Positions 1-11,690 of a DNA stretch of 21,069 bases are shown here, piece by piece. Each line of letters opens with the position of its first letter. Position 1 is the stretch's first letter. The notes beneath the pieces are model-generated. The model was not told where the DNA came from. It saw only the letters and a program-made list of their open reading frames with translations, and ran no database searches. The stretch lies in the NCBI GenBank assembly GCA_000697335.1, contig JNEM01011366.1, forward strand, positions 1 through 21,069, given 5' to 3'. A program made the translations under genes and the position numbers. Origin of the DNA: Conidiobolus incongruus B7586 (taxonomy: Eukaryota; Entomophthoromycota; Entomophthoromycetes; Entomophthorales; Conidiobolaceae).

Positions 1-351
1 TGTTTCAAGTTTTGATATATTTTAAATAACTTTTCTATTAATTTTAAAATAAGTTAACTAGTAATAAATAGTAAATTTATATATAATATTAGTTTTAAAA
101 GCTATTTATAAATTTTAAATGATTTTAAAAAACCAATGAGTAAGTTTTACAAATATTAAAATAAAAGATTTAATAATTACTATTTAGTTTAAATATAATT
201 AAATTAAATAATAAATTTGTAAATTTTTTATTAAAAATATCATATCTATATATATAGAGTTTGAATTATTTATTTTCTTATTTATTTTGTATAATTTTTT
301 AAAACTAATAATATATTTAAAAAATCAAAAATTAAAAATTTTCCATTACTT
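1..351 (-). mobile_element. Mariner-like element, 5' part, cut by window edge (copy A)
   Basis: Read on the minus strand from about 351 downwards, this stretch aligns by eye over roughly 340 nt with the starts of the copies at 17444 and 20653. Shared blocks include the terminal repeat (consensus near AATGNGAAATTTTT), the run ATTATTAGTTTTAAA, and a later block around TTTAAAATTAA. Only the terminal repeat, leader and the first part of the decayed transposase region are inside the window; the rest would lie to the left. Orientation is opposite to the other two copies. The exact end is uncertain by a few bases because the flanking TA has decayed. It is a plain DNA transposon remnant with no intact reading frame. 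Confidence 0.6.
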
Positions 352-2971
352 CAATTATATGATAATATATTATAATTATTTACAAGTATATTGTATTTTA
401 TAACAATATATTATTAATTATCAACTATTAATAATACTCACCAAAATAAAAATAAAAATTGTAAAAATTTGTTATTATTACTATTTATATTATGAATCAA
501 ATGACAGTGTTACCAATTTGAGATATTCAGGTATATAATTTAATTATGATTTTACAACGTATATCAAACTATTACCTAAATAGTACATGTTTGGGTTTAA
601 ATTGGTTAAAAAATATTTAATATCTACTAGACCTAGTAAAATTTTAACAAAATATTCAAATTGAAATCTATCAAAATTTTATAATTCTTATCTCTTATTA
701 CACCAAATTTATATTGTATTTTACTTTCAATTTGAATATATATTAATATATTAATACTATTTACAAGCTATATCCTAATATAAATAACACAGAAAATAAT
801 ATATACTTTATATAATATATTGCATTTTTGATAATTTGAAATTTTTTTTCAATTTTAAAAATATTGAAATCTGAGTTAAAATATAGTATGAAATAAAAAT
901 ATTATGCCATTCGAAAAAATAATTCTATAAAATATTTTTCTAGAGTCTGTATCTGCTAATAAGTGAATTCTAACCCTTTTCCTATTAAATTGAAAATTTA
1001 AGTTACAAGTTTTTCAAACCTAATAAAGGAAATAGAGTTGATATACTAAATCACGATTTATTTAATATATTGTGTTTTATTTATTAAAAAAAGCCATCAT
1101 TGATTTGTATTCTAGAAAGCTAAGTTTTACATGAGAATCTTATTTTTCGAAAATATATACAATTATAATTAGTTTGACAAAATTGTTAATTGATGATTCT
1201 TATGTTGATATATAATTATTACTTTAATTAATTAATAAAAAATTTATTTATATTTTTGATTTATAATATAATATAACACAAAACATATTTGGCCTAAATT
1301 TTAATCTTTTATCAATTACAGAGTTGATGCTGATATTAATCCATTGGCTTATATATTATGCAGGTAATCATAGTATTCAAGGTATGTTAATGAGTTATCA
1401 AGTCTTTTGGTATTTTTGTATAATCAATATATCTATTTTAATATAAATGCATTTGCTCAGCAGATTTAAATAAGATCATGGTTAAGCCAAATAAAGATTC
1501 CATCTAGGAAATATATTATATTTTGATACCAAATACTGACTATATTTAAATATTTATCAAAGTTTTTTATTTTAAAAATATGTTAAAATTGCTTTAAATT
1601 TAAAATATGGATTATACCCAAATATTGAATTAGTTAATATTTTGGAAATATATATCCAGAAAACTCTTTTAATATATAGATGTTTTAATTTCTGTCATAT
1701 TGTTTGTAAATCAATATAAATTATGTAATAAAAAAATTAAATGCCATGTATATAGTTAAATTGAAACTAAATGATGGGAAATAATCTTGTCAATCACTCA
1801 AACTATAATTACCACACTGAATCAAGAAGTCACATTGGAGAACACCTAATTTCTGAACTCTCATATAAGATTATCACAAATGAAATAATAAACATATCTC
1901 TCTTATCTTCATTTCAAAAGTATCCAGTCTCTATGTTTTTCTCGTAACCCTCACAAAAATGTTGAGTCGTGACGAGCGTGAGATATTTACTTTACACGAA
2001 GAACTCTATCTACAGTAAGCCATTTTCACTTCATTTGGTGAACCCTATTAACTGCCCTTAACTCTGTGGTAACCTATCGTTTACCGCTGGCGATTCCCCG
2101 TTAAGCTCTAAAAGTATATCTCCTCCCACAATTACGGCGGTCATAATCATAATACTAAATTTAATCAAAATAACAATATAAAGTTTCAGTTTGAGCCATA
2201 TTGATCCGTTATTTTCTAACTTTTTTATAATATTGACAGAAATCAAATTTTTTATATTAATAAAAACTGGTTTAATATAATATGGACTGTAATATTAACA
2301 AATTTGTGAAAAACCATTAATGCTTGGTATTGGATTTTTGTTCCAAGATTAGTAAGCTATTAGTTTCAAATATTTAATTCAGTGCATTAAATTGCGCTTT
2401 ATATTTATTAAATGATAAAAAGATATTGGTTAAACATAAAATTTCTTAATTTTTTATAAGTTCAATCTTTTTCATAAAACAATTATTAAATAACCCTTTT
2501 ATTAATTGATAAAAACTTTAATTTGATAATAGGAATTTTATATAATAAATAAAATTTAGAACGATATTTTCAATAACTTGGAATGTTATTTTTAATTAAT
2601 TTTAAAATATTTCAACAATATTTTATTTTCGTAATTAAATTTGAGAAAAATCCCGGAAATTATAGTGATTAATAATCAAAAATCCTTAATTTTTTATGAA
2701 AGCATTTAGCGACTCATTGTTTAAAGTTTCATTCATTTTATAAATAATTTAAATTATAATCCAATTTCATTGCCTACATTTCTAGCTGGGGTTAAATACA
2801 ATTTGAAATAGTCACTGTATTACTAATCTTCTAACTAACGTAAATAACATCGATTATGAGGACATTAATTTCAACTTTTAAATAATATAAATACTTGGAA
2901 TAGGATCCAGATATTATTATAATCAATTCATTTTCATTCAAATCAAATCTATAACAATATAGTTTACTAAA
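352..2971. other. Gene-poor AT-rich region upstream of OYE copy 1
   Basis: No gene could be supported here. Most of it is A/T runs with stops in every frame. Two spots stand out. A possible exon remnant at about 1321-1363 reads DADINPLAYILCR between an AG acceptor and a GT donor. About 1771-2135 is clearly richer in G+C than its surroundings; it holds a 58-codon plus-strand frame (1771-1947), a 19-codon plus-strand frame (1959-2018) and a 62-residue minus-strand frame with one hydrophobic stretch (2058-2246). None matches a family I recognise. The last 90 bases are the OYE promoter. Confidence 0.6.
2886..2893 (+). promoter_or_regulatory. TATA box of OYE copy 1
   Basis: TATAAATA begins 86 nt before the ATG at 2972. 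OYE copies 2 and 3 carry a TATA-like box at almost the same distance (84 and 88 nt), which supports a real, inherited core promoter despite the AT-rich background. Confidence 0.5.
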
Positions 2972-4143
<1,172 letters not shown>

Positions 4144-5019
4144 CTTTTAATATATTCAGTATTTTTTGTAATAATGTTAACTTAATAATTTAATAAAACT
4201 CTTTACAATATTGTGTTTTTTTAAATTAAAAACACTGTTAATCAAAATTCTATTATTTTTAATATTTGAGACCATGTTATCATATACAAAACTCAATAGT
4301 TAGTGTTATATAAAATTGTTGGAAATAAATTATTCAATGATTTTAAGCTAATCTTTTCTAGAATTTTACAATTTTTAAATTTTTATATAATGATTAGGAA
4401 TATATTGCTTAAAAAATATAATTTTTTATCTAAACTTGGCTTATGTGTTCAATTTGAAATATTATTCTATCTATGTAAAAAATGTTTATATCATTTATAA
4501 AAAATTTAATTTGAAAAGATATAATAACTTCATTTACTCAGTACTTGTAATTTGGCTATGGCAACTTGTAGCTTTAGTATAATCAATTTTATCTTCCCAT
4601 TATTATCTTCAAAATAAATCTTGAAATTGGGAATTTACACCATTTTATTTCTCAATGTAATATCTAGATTAAAAACAATTAATCGAAAAAGAATCATTGC
4701 ACTGTTTTAAGATTTTAATGACAATTTTAGTGATGAAACATGCTCTTAATAATTTCAACATTTTCACAACGCTTGTGAATAATTAATAAAAAAACCCTTA
4801 TTGCATTGTAAACCACAAAAACTTTAAATTGGTTTCAAAAGAATTAAAAATTAAATCTAGTATAGAATTTGAGCGGAATTTATTTATTAATAATTTAAAT
4901 TGAGATATGAGAACTTTATTTTAAACTAATTAAATTATAAAATACTTTCAATTCTCAAATAAGTTAATGTCAAAACCATTTTAATAATGCAATCAAAAAT
5001 ATAATATATCAAATTTAAA
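4144..5019. other. AT-rich spacer between OYE copies 1 and 2
   Basis: This contains the 3' end of copy 1 and the promoter of copy 2 (TATAAAATA at 4936). A 65-codon frame at 4303-4500 is made almost only of F, I, L, K, N and Y codons, as expected by chance in such AT-rich DNA. I see no gene, RNA or repeat here. Confidence 0.6.
4936..4944 (+). promoter_or_regulatory. TATA box of OYE copy 2
   Basis: TATAAAATA begins 84 nt before the ATG at 5020, matching the spacing in copies 1 and 3. It has survived although the coding part is broken. Confidence 0.45.
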
Positions 5020-6198
5020 ATGACAGGCAATCCAGGAAAGTTTTATTATCCCGTTCAAACAGCTCCAGGTACAGCCATTTTAAAACCAGGTCAAAATATT
5101 TCAGGTTTGCCAAAATTATTTCAACTCATTACTAAAAAATTTGCGAAATTCGCAAATAGAGTTGTGGTAAGTCCAATGTACATGTTTTCATCCAGAGATG
5201 GCTACTTGTTAGGTTTCCACATGGTTCATTATGGCCAATACCCAGTAAACGGTGCCGGCTTAATAATTACTGGAAATACTGCTGTGAAATCGAATGGCAG
5301 GATAAGTCCCTACTGTGCTGGGATTTACCTCGACGAGCATATAGATTCTTACTAACGGATAGTAGATTTTGTACATAGTGTAAAGGGTAAAATTGGTATC
5401 CAATTATCTCACGCAGGTCGTAAAGCTAGTACAGTGCCTCCATTCTTTCCAGGTCCTAGGGATATTGCAAGAGTTGGGGATGGAGGATGGACTAATGTGG
5501 TAGCACCTTCGGATATGGTTTGGGATTGCAAAGGTTTTACCAAACCACGTTCTCTCACTATATAAGAAATTTGAGAAATTATTGATGCTTTCAGAAACGC
5601 AGCTGGAAGAGCTAATGAAGCTGGTTATGACGTACTTAAAATTCATAGGGTTCACGGTTATCTCATTCATTCTTTCTTCAGTCTTATTTCCAATTACCGT
5701 CAGGATGAATATCGAGATACTTTTGAAAATCGCACTCGATCCTTGCTAGACTTGATAGATAGCATCACACAAGCATGGCCTGATGATAAGTCATTGTTTG
5801 TCAGATTGAGCTCAACAGATTGGGTTGATCGAGAAGAATCATGGGAAAAAAACAAATTGTGAGACTTGCTCATCTCCTAAAAGAAAAAGGGGTTGGTTTG
5901 ATCGATGCATCGTCTGGTGGAAGCACTTCAAAGCAAAAGATTCTAGTTGCATCAAGTTACCAAGTTCCTTTCGCCCATCGGATTCGCAAAGAAGTTGAGG
6001 TGCTGACTGGAGCTATTGGATTAATTGAATCACTAAAAGGTACCAATAAAGTTTTAGAAGAAGGCAAAGCAAATTTAACATTTATTCGTGGTGAATTCTT
6101 AAGAGATCCTAGTTTTTTTCAAGAAGGCTAGTGTTGAACTAAATCAGAGATACAATAGATTATTCAATATAATTATATTCAATCTAAACTTTAAATGA
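5020..6198 (+). pseudogene. Old Yellow Enzyme pseudogene, copy 2
   Basis: Homologous over its whole length to copy 1 and to YqjM-type ene-reductases: [78 protein letters not shown] and the terminal DPSF segment can all be followed. It is dead. Stops replace coding positions at 5353-5355 (a Lys position in the paralogue), 5563-5565 and 5572-5574. A base is missing in the A-run near 5848, and the frame shifts again in the T-run near 6115. The branch-typical active-site Cys is Tyr (MYMF), and the HxxH pair reads HRVH. The N-terminus (APGTAILK) and the VRLAHLLKEKG segment resemble copy 3 more than copy 1. No introns. The C-terminal limit is approximate. Confidence 0.85.
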
Positions 6199-6892
6199 AC
6201 TAAACTCAGTGAATAATATATTAACATCAAATTTTATTTTTAATAAAAAAATCGAAAAAAAATATTTAGTCAATATTTATTGTTACGATAATCCAGATAT
6301 TAAATAAAACAATATCAATATTACATGTAAAATACATAGTATATTATAAAGCCAACTCTAATAATTTTAGCTAATAAATAGTCTAAAAAATTTCAAATAT
6401 TAATGATTTGATTAATAAAGTGATTATATTTTAGATTTTTAATTATAATATTATAATAGAATAGAACTAAATTAAATTTTCTAAATTGAGTAAATTTATC
6501 ACAATTATATTTATTTGAAATTCTCAAGGTATTTATAATATTAAAATAAATTAATAAAAAATATTATAAATTTCAAATATTTATATTATATAAATACTTC
6601 AATTATAATTATATTATAGGTCTGAATATTAATTTGGGAAATGATTGAAGTTTATTGAAGCATTATATTATAACTACTTAGAGTATACTTATAATGAAAA
6701 TTATTTTGAATTTAAAAATTTTGATTTGAACTTATTTTTTATATTATTATTTATTCAAGTTGATTACGTAACAAAATTGAAATTGCCACGAATTCAATTT
6801 GACAAAAATACCATAATATATTTTCATTAAAATTTGATTAAATACCAGTACATTTTCAATCTAAACAATATTAATCTTAAATTTGTAAATTG
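6199..6892. other. AT-rich spacer before UBP14
   Basis: Very AT-rich with many short A/T runs. A 61-codon frame at 6645-6830 has the composition of random AT-rich DNA and no motif. The promoter of UBP14 must lie here, but too many TATA-like strings exist to choose one. Confidence 0.55.
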
Positions 6893-6916
6893 ATTATTAT
6901 TATTATTATTATTATT
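6893..6916 (+). repeat. (ATT)8 microsatellite in the UBP14 leader
   Basis: Eight perfect ATT units end three bases before the ATG at 6920, so the repeat lies in the 5' leader of UBP14. Length changes here could alter the leader but not the protein. Confidence 0.9.
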
Positions 6917-6919
6917 AAA

Positions 6920-9334
6920 ATGAGTTTTACTACATGTAATCATTTTCAAAATTTTAAAGTACCTAATGCTAGCAGTTTTATTAACTTACATAAGGACGAA
7001 TGTCAATTATGCTTTAATAACCAAGTAATATCTTACCCAATTCTTCTCATTTATCAATTTATTTAAAATTATTTAGAAAGATGCTTCTGGTTTAGATATC
7101 TGTTTACATTGTTTTACAGGGTATTGCTCAGGTGGTAGTGTTAACCATACCCAATTACACCAGTTGAAAACTGGCCATAATTTAGTTTTGAATATTCAAC
7201 AGAAGTTATTCCAATCGGGAACTAATGAGATATCAAACCCTCCAGTGAAATTGACGAAATTATCAGTACCTGATGAAAGTGAGGAAGAAAAGAAGAAGTG
7301 GGAGACGGTTTATAAATTTAAGTGTCTAGATTGTAATGTGGAAATTGATAGTAAAAGTAGTCCAGAGGTAAATTATTTTCTGCAAAAATTTAGTTATACC
7401 ATTCTTATTGTTAATTATAGTTAACTGAAACCAAAAACTTAATCGCATCGGCTTCAGCTGTTAATCAAACGAATCAAGCTAAAGCTTGGGAAGAGATCGT
7501 CGAACCCTGTCCCCATGTCTTTGACTTGGAACAAGTGAAAAATCCTAACTTGAACTTAAGCCAGACCAAATGTGATCAATGTGAAATGAATTCCAACTTG
7601 TGGTTGTGTTTGACATGTGGTGCGATCGGCTGTGGTCGGAAGCAGTATGACGGATCTGGCGGCAACAATCATGGTGTAGACCACTTTACAACCACGGGAC
7701 ATCCTATCAGTGTCAAGTTAGGCACTATCACAGCTGAAGGCGAAGCCGATACGCACTGCTACCAATGCGACAATATGGTACAAGATCCTGAACTCGTGAA
7801 ACATCTGGCCTTCCACAGTATTATGGTGAATGAGCAAGTTAAAACTGAATTGAGTATGACAGAGCTCCAACTGGAATTGAATTCGAAATTTGATTTTAGT
7901 ATGACTACTGAAGATGGTAAAAATTTCGAACCCAAATTTGGTCCCAATCTCACTGGGTTGAGAAATCTTGGCAACAGTTGCTATATGGCTTCTGTACTTC
8001 AGTGCTTGGTGGCTTTGGATAATTTTGCCATGCCGTTTGTCGATCCTACCAGAGATCATTATTTATCGTGTCAATCTCAACCTTATGAATGTATTCATTG
8101 TCAATTGGTCAAGTTGGTTGATGGTATGATCAGTGGTCAATATTCGATCCCGGAAACAGCATCCCCCGATGCACTTATAGCAGCTGACCCATCTCAGCCC
8201 ACTCAAAGTCAGAGAGGTATTGCCCCAGTTTCTTTCAAGCATCTCATCGGTGCCAAACATCCCGAATTCTCAACGATGCGTCAACAAGATGCATATGAAT
8301 TCATCCAATATTTACAGACTACACTCTCCCGAACTCGCAACTTGCCCAATGTAAATTCTCAATTTGAATTCAAAATTGAACAGCGATTACAATGTCAAAG
8401 CTGTAACAAAGTCAAATACACTGTTGAGACTGTCGAATCCTTATCGGTCCCTCTTCCAAAAAACGTAATTGACGGAAACATCAACGAAACCGAATTAACC
8501 CAATGTCTCCAAGAATACTTTCAACCCACTTCAATTTCTGGCTACAACTGTCCCACTTGCAAAACTTCAACAGAGGTTGTCAGTACCACCAGAATATTGA
8601 CATTTCCTCAAGTGCTGATTTTAAATATCAGACAATTTACCTTAATTAATTGGGTTCCTACTAAATTGGACGTGAGAGTGGATGTACCCATTGATGAAGT
8701 GGCTCTCTTGAGTGAATATCAAGCTCCTCAACATCCCGAGGGCGAGGTTTTATTTGAGGAAGAACCAGAAACATCGTCAGGACCCCAAATCGATGCATCA
8801 GTTGTAGAACAAATCATGGGTATGGGATTCACCAAAAATGCTGCAGAACGAGCAATTGTCAACACTGGTAACTCTGGAGCCGAAACAGCTATGAATTGGC
8901 TTTTCGAACATATGGAAGACCCTCAACTCAACGAACCTCTCGTTCAAGACAGTGGCAGTGCCAATCTCAGCGAAGCCGACATAGAAAATTTGGTCATGAT
9001 GGGCTTTTCAAGAGAACATAGTATCAATGCACTTAAAGCCACAGATAGCAATTTGGAACGTGCAGTCGAATGGATTTTCAATCATCCCGAAGGTACTGTG
9101 GTAGAAGACCAACCCCAATCTAACCCATCGTCGGCTGGTTACGATACTCCTGGTAAATATAAATTGATGTCATTCATCAATCATAAGGGAACATCGGTAC
9201 ACTGCGGTCACTATATTAGTCACGTTAGACATAACGACGAATTCATTATGTTTAACGACAATAAGGTAGTGAGTAATCCCAATCCTCCAGTGAAAGAAGC
9301 TTACGTTTATCTATTTAAACGATTGGACAATTAA
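6920..9334 (+). CDS. UBP14: Ubiquitin carboxyl-terminal hydrolase UBP14/USP5 (isopeptidase T)
   Basis: Disassembles free, unanchored polyubiquitin chains from the proximal end and so keeps ubiquitin recycling and proteasome function going. Three exons: 6920-7024, 7077-7367, 7421-9334, with GT-AG introns of 52 and 53 nt, both phase 0, giving 769 residues (yeast Ubp14 781, human USP5 858). Domain order is complete. The N-terminal variant zinc finger has C6, C28, C31, C44 and C47. The ZnF-UBP starts at C162 (CPHVF) and has KCDQC, LCLTCG and CGR motifs; it reads the free C-terminal diglycine of ubiquitin. The USP Cys box GLRNLGNSCYMAS has catalytic C319. Two UBA domains (about 590-632 and 649-690) are inserted in the catalytic fold, as in all family members. 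The His box HCGHYISH has H729, and D745 follows in FNDNKV. The start is chosen because MSFTTCNHF opens the variant zinc finger. It is convergent with the gene at 9479. Nothing looks damaged. Confidence 0.95.
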
Positions 9335-9478
9335 AAATTTTTAAATAAAAGAGAATTATTTTGATTGTCACATTAAATTCATTCCATTATTTTTATTTTC
9401 AACTAATCAACTTTTTTATTCAAAATTTAGTAGTATATATTATAAACAATTCGACCAATAATACATTAACAAATTTGG

Positions 9479-11021
9479 TTACTTTTGTCGTTTGATTCCA
9501 ATCCAACTTAAAGCCCAGTACAAAGTTCTAACCACGAAAAAATCAAAAAGGGCCCAAATAATCGACCTCGAAGCTGACTGCACCTGTTTATTGGAGTCCT
9601 CCTTATCCTTATTGCAAGATTTGTCAGGATTGCGCTTTTCGGACTTTTTCTTGAGGTTTTCCTTCTGCATGCTGGGACTAAGAGTATCTAAAATGTTGCC
9701 ACTTCTTGTCGTCACCATGATTTTGGGATCTGGTGATTTTGGGGTATTGACAGTGTTATCCGGTGGGGTATTTGGGGCAGAAGGTTTTAAAGTTATAGTC
9801 GATTGGGTGTTTTCAGGTTCAGGATTCATGGTTTTGGCAATTGCGTCAGTATTATTGGTATTACCGTATTCTTGAGGAGTATTTTCAATAGCTTTGTCTG
9901 CACCTTGAGTGTTTTCGTTGAATTTTCCCGATTGGTTGGACATGGTTTGGGTAGTGTGTTCAGGGTTAGTATTTTCATTAGTTTTAACAGTAGTATGTTC
10001 TCCATTTGAGGTGTCCTTGATATCTTTTTTGAGGTTGTGAGTATAATCATTATTTTCATTAAATTTATGATCATAAGTATCTAAATTCTCTTCAACTGTA
10101 ATCGCTTCAATATTGTTATCTAAATTATTGTTAGCCTCACTAGATTGAATTGGTGGACTAGTCATTGAAACAGTGTCTTTAGTATTTATATTCAAAGCCT
10201 CATGGGCTTTGGCATGAGTTTCCAATTGACTTTGGTCCATATCGTCATTACGGTTGTCAAAATCAGAATCCTAAAAGAATAATCAATACACAAAATTGTT
10301 TTATACAAATTAACTATTTTTTACATTTAAGCTCTTTACATCTATTTCATTTTCCACTAAACTTTCAATTAATATAATATTTTAATTTAAAATAAATAAT
10401 ATTACATTGATTTTCAGTTTGAATAAAACTAAATTGATTCACATTCATTTCATCATTTAATTCTTCTGTTTCGTCTTCACTAATTTGACTTTCATTCAAC
10501 TCTACTATAATATTAATACTATTTGGTTAATTATTAATGTTATATTAATTACCATTGGATGGTGATAATATGGGTAAATTGTCAGGATTTAATTCTTCTA
10601 ATAAGAGAATTAGGATTATCTAGAGTTACTCAATTATTTTAAAATTCACCTTCATTATTATTGTTATCGTTGTTTTTTAATTCTTGAGGTACTAAACCAA
10701 TATTAACCATCAATCTTAATACACTAAAAATTAATAAAACTTACGCTCCATAACCCGAATAACATTATTGGTAAACCCTTCGCAATTCGCTTTACTCTCG
10801 TAATTGTCATTACATAACCAAAACTCATTATTAATAAAAAACTTAAATTCGTACTCCTTACCCAATAAGAGTTTGATTGAGATTTCCCACTGAGTTTTAT
10901 TCAGTGTCATACTCAGAGGCTGCCATTCAAGGTTGTCGAAAGTACCCAAGATTTGGACAGTTTGGTAGTGGTGATGGTGAGGTAAATTGATTAAAGTGTC
11001 AATTTTGATTTCTTTATTCAT
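9479..11021 (-). CDS. Tail-anchored protein with N-terminal glycogen-binding module
   Basis: Six exons on the minus strand: 11021-10745, 10691-10650, 10597-10553, 10504-10406, 10356-10325, 10270-9479. Introns are 53, 52, 48, 49 and 54 nt; phases agree throughout and give 428 residues. Residues 1-92 form an AMPK-beta-type carbohydrate-binding module (E-set fold): VQILGTFDNLEW (W33), QWEISI (W45), YEFKFFINNEFW (K60, W68), NNVIRV, matching the two stacking tryptophans, the Lys and the Asn of the family. Residues about 93-400 are polar and low in complexity (N, E, T, P, D) with an acidic part containing FSFI. The last 29 residues hold a hydrophobic segment (about 401-423) and a basic tail, KRQK, the layout of a tail-anchored membrane protein. 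Known relatives in design are glycogen receptors such as human STBD1 and yeast Mdg1/Crp1-type CBM proteins; orthology is not shown. Intron 3 ends TAGTAG, so its acceptor could also lie 3 nt further in. Function is inferred: tethering glycogen to a membrane. Confidence 0.8.
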
Positions 11022-11690
11022 TATTATTTTTCCAATACAGTTGAAAGAGAATAAATGATAAAATTTTGGAGATAGTTATTTATATAGTTAAATTTAATCA
11101 ATAAAAATCGATTTATTTTATTAAGAGTTAAATGTTTAGGGTTTTTAAATTATTATCAGATTCGGATAATTATTCAATAAGTATCTTTTTTTCTCAGTGT
11201 TTATACTAATTGATTTTTTTTGATTTTGATCTTTATATTTTTTTAAGCTTTTAATAAACTGTTGATAGTGGTGCCATTGGTAAAATTTTACTAAATTTGG
11301 TTAATAGGTTTGATTGTTAGCTTTAAATTGATTGTAGTTAATAAAATAATGGTTGAGATTATTTGTTAACCAAGAAAATTATCTTGGTTAAATAATTTTA
11401 TTCATAAAATAAATCAAAAATAGATTACTGTTAAATATTGTTTAAAATTTCAAAAAATAATACAATCAAGAACTAATAATAGTTCAAATTTAACTGAAAC
11501 TTATTGAATGTAAAATTAAAAAACTGCATTGTGAAATTAGAATGAACCAATGACTGCTAATAAGTTTCAGGGAACTAATTTAACATTCCAAATCCCACAT
11601 TATTCTATTTTATTCAATGAATAATATTAACACACCATTATTCCATTTAATTTAATTATTTTATACAATTTTATTTTATATATAATTTTT
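11022..11690. other. Shared divergent promoter region
   Basis: This 669-bp spacer separates the divergent starts of the glycogen-binding gene (minus) and the bZIP gene (plus), so it should hold both promoters. A TATA-like box lies at 11078-11086 for the minus gene. A CCAAT string occurs at 11547-11551, about 140 nt before the bZIP start. No coding frame or RNA was seen. Confidence 0.5.
11078..11086 (-). promoter_or_regulatory. TATA-like box of the glycogen-binding gene
   Basis: On the minus strand TATATAAAT lies about 57-65 nt before the ATG at 11021. The position suits a core promoter, but such strings are frequent in this AT-rich DNA, so this is only a candidate. Confidence 0.3.

Noticed and set aside
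2058-2246. 62-residue minus-strand frame with one hydrophobic segment
   Set aside because: The hydrophobic part falls in AT-rich sequence and no homology is recognised. Kept only as part of the G+C-richer island.
4303-4500. 65-residue hydrophobic frame after OYE copy 1
   Set aside because: Composition (F, I, L, K, N, Y) is what AT-rich non-coding DNA gives by chance; no motif, no splice or promoter support.
6645-6830. 61-residue frame before UBP14
   Set aside because: Same AT-driven composition and no recognisable feature.
7718-8260. Minus-strand frames opposite UBP14
   Set aside because: Shadows of the strongly conserved ZnF-UBP and USP coding sequence.
9492-9875. 127-codon plus-strand frame with hydrophobic stretches
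   Set aside because: It is antisense to the last exon of the glycogen-binding gene, whose Asn/Thr/Pro-rich coding sequence reads as V/L/G-rich on the other strand. No motif of its own.
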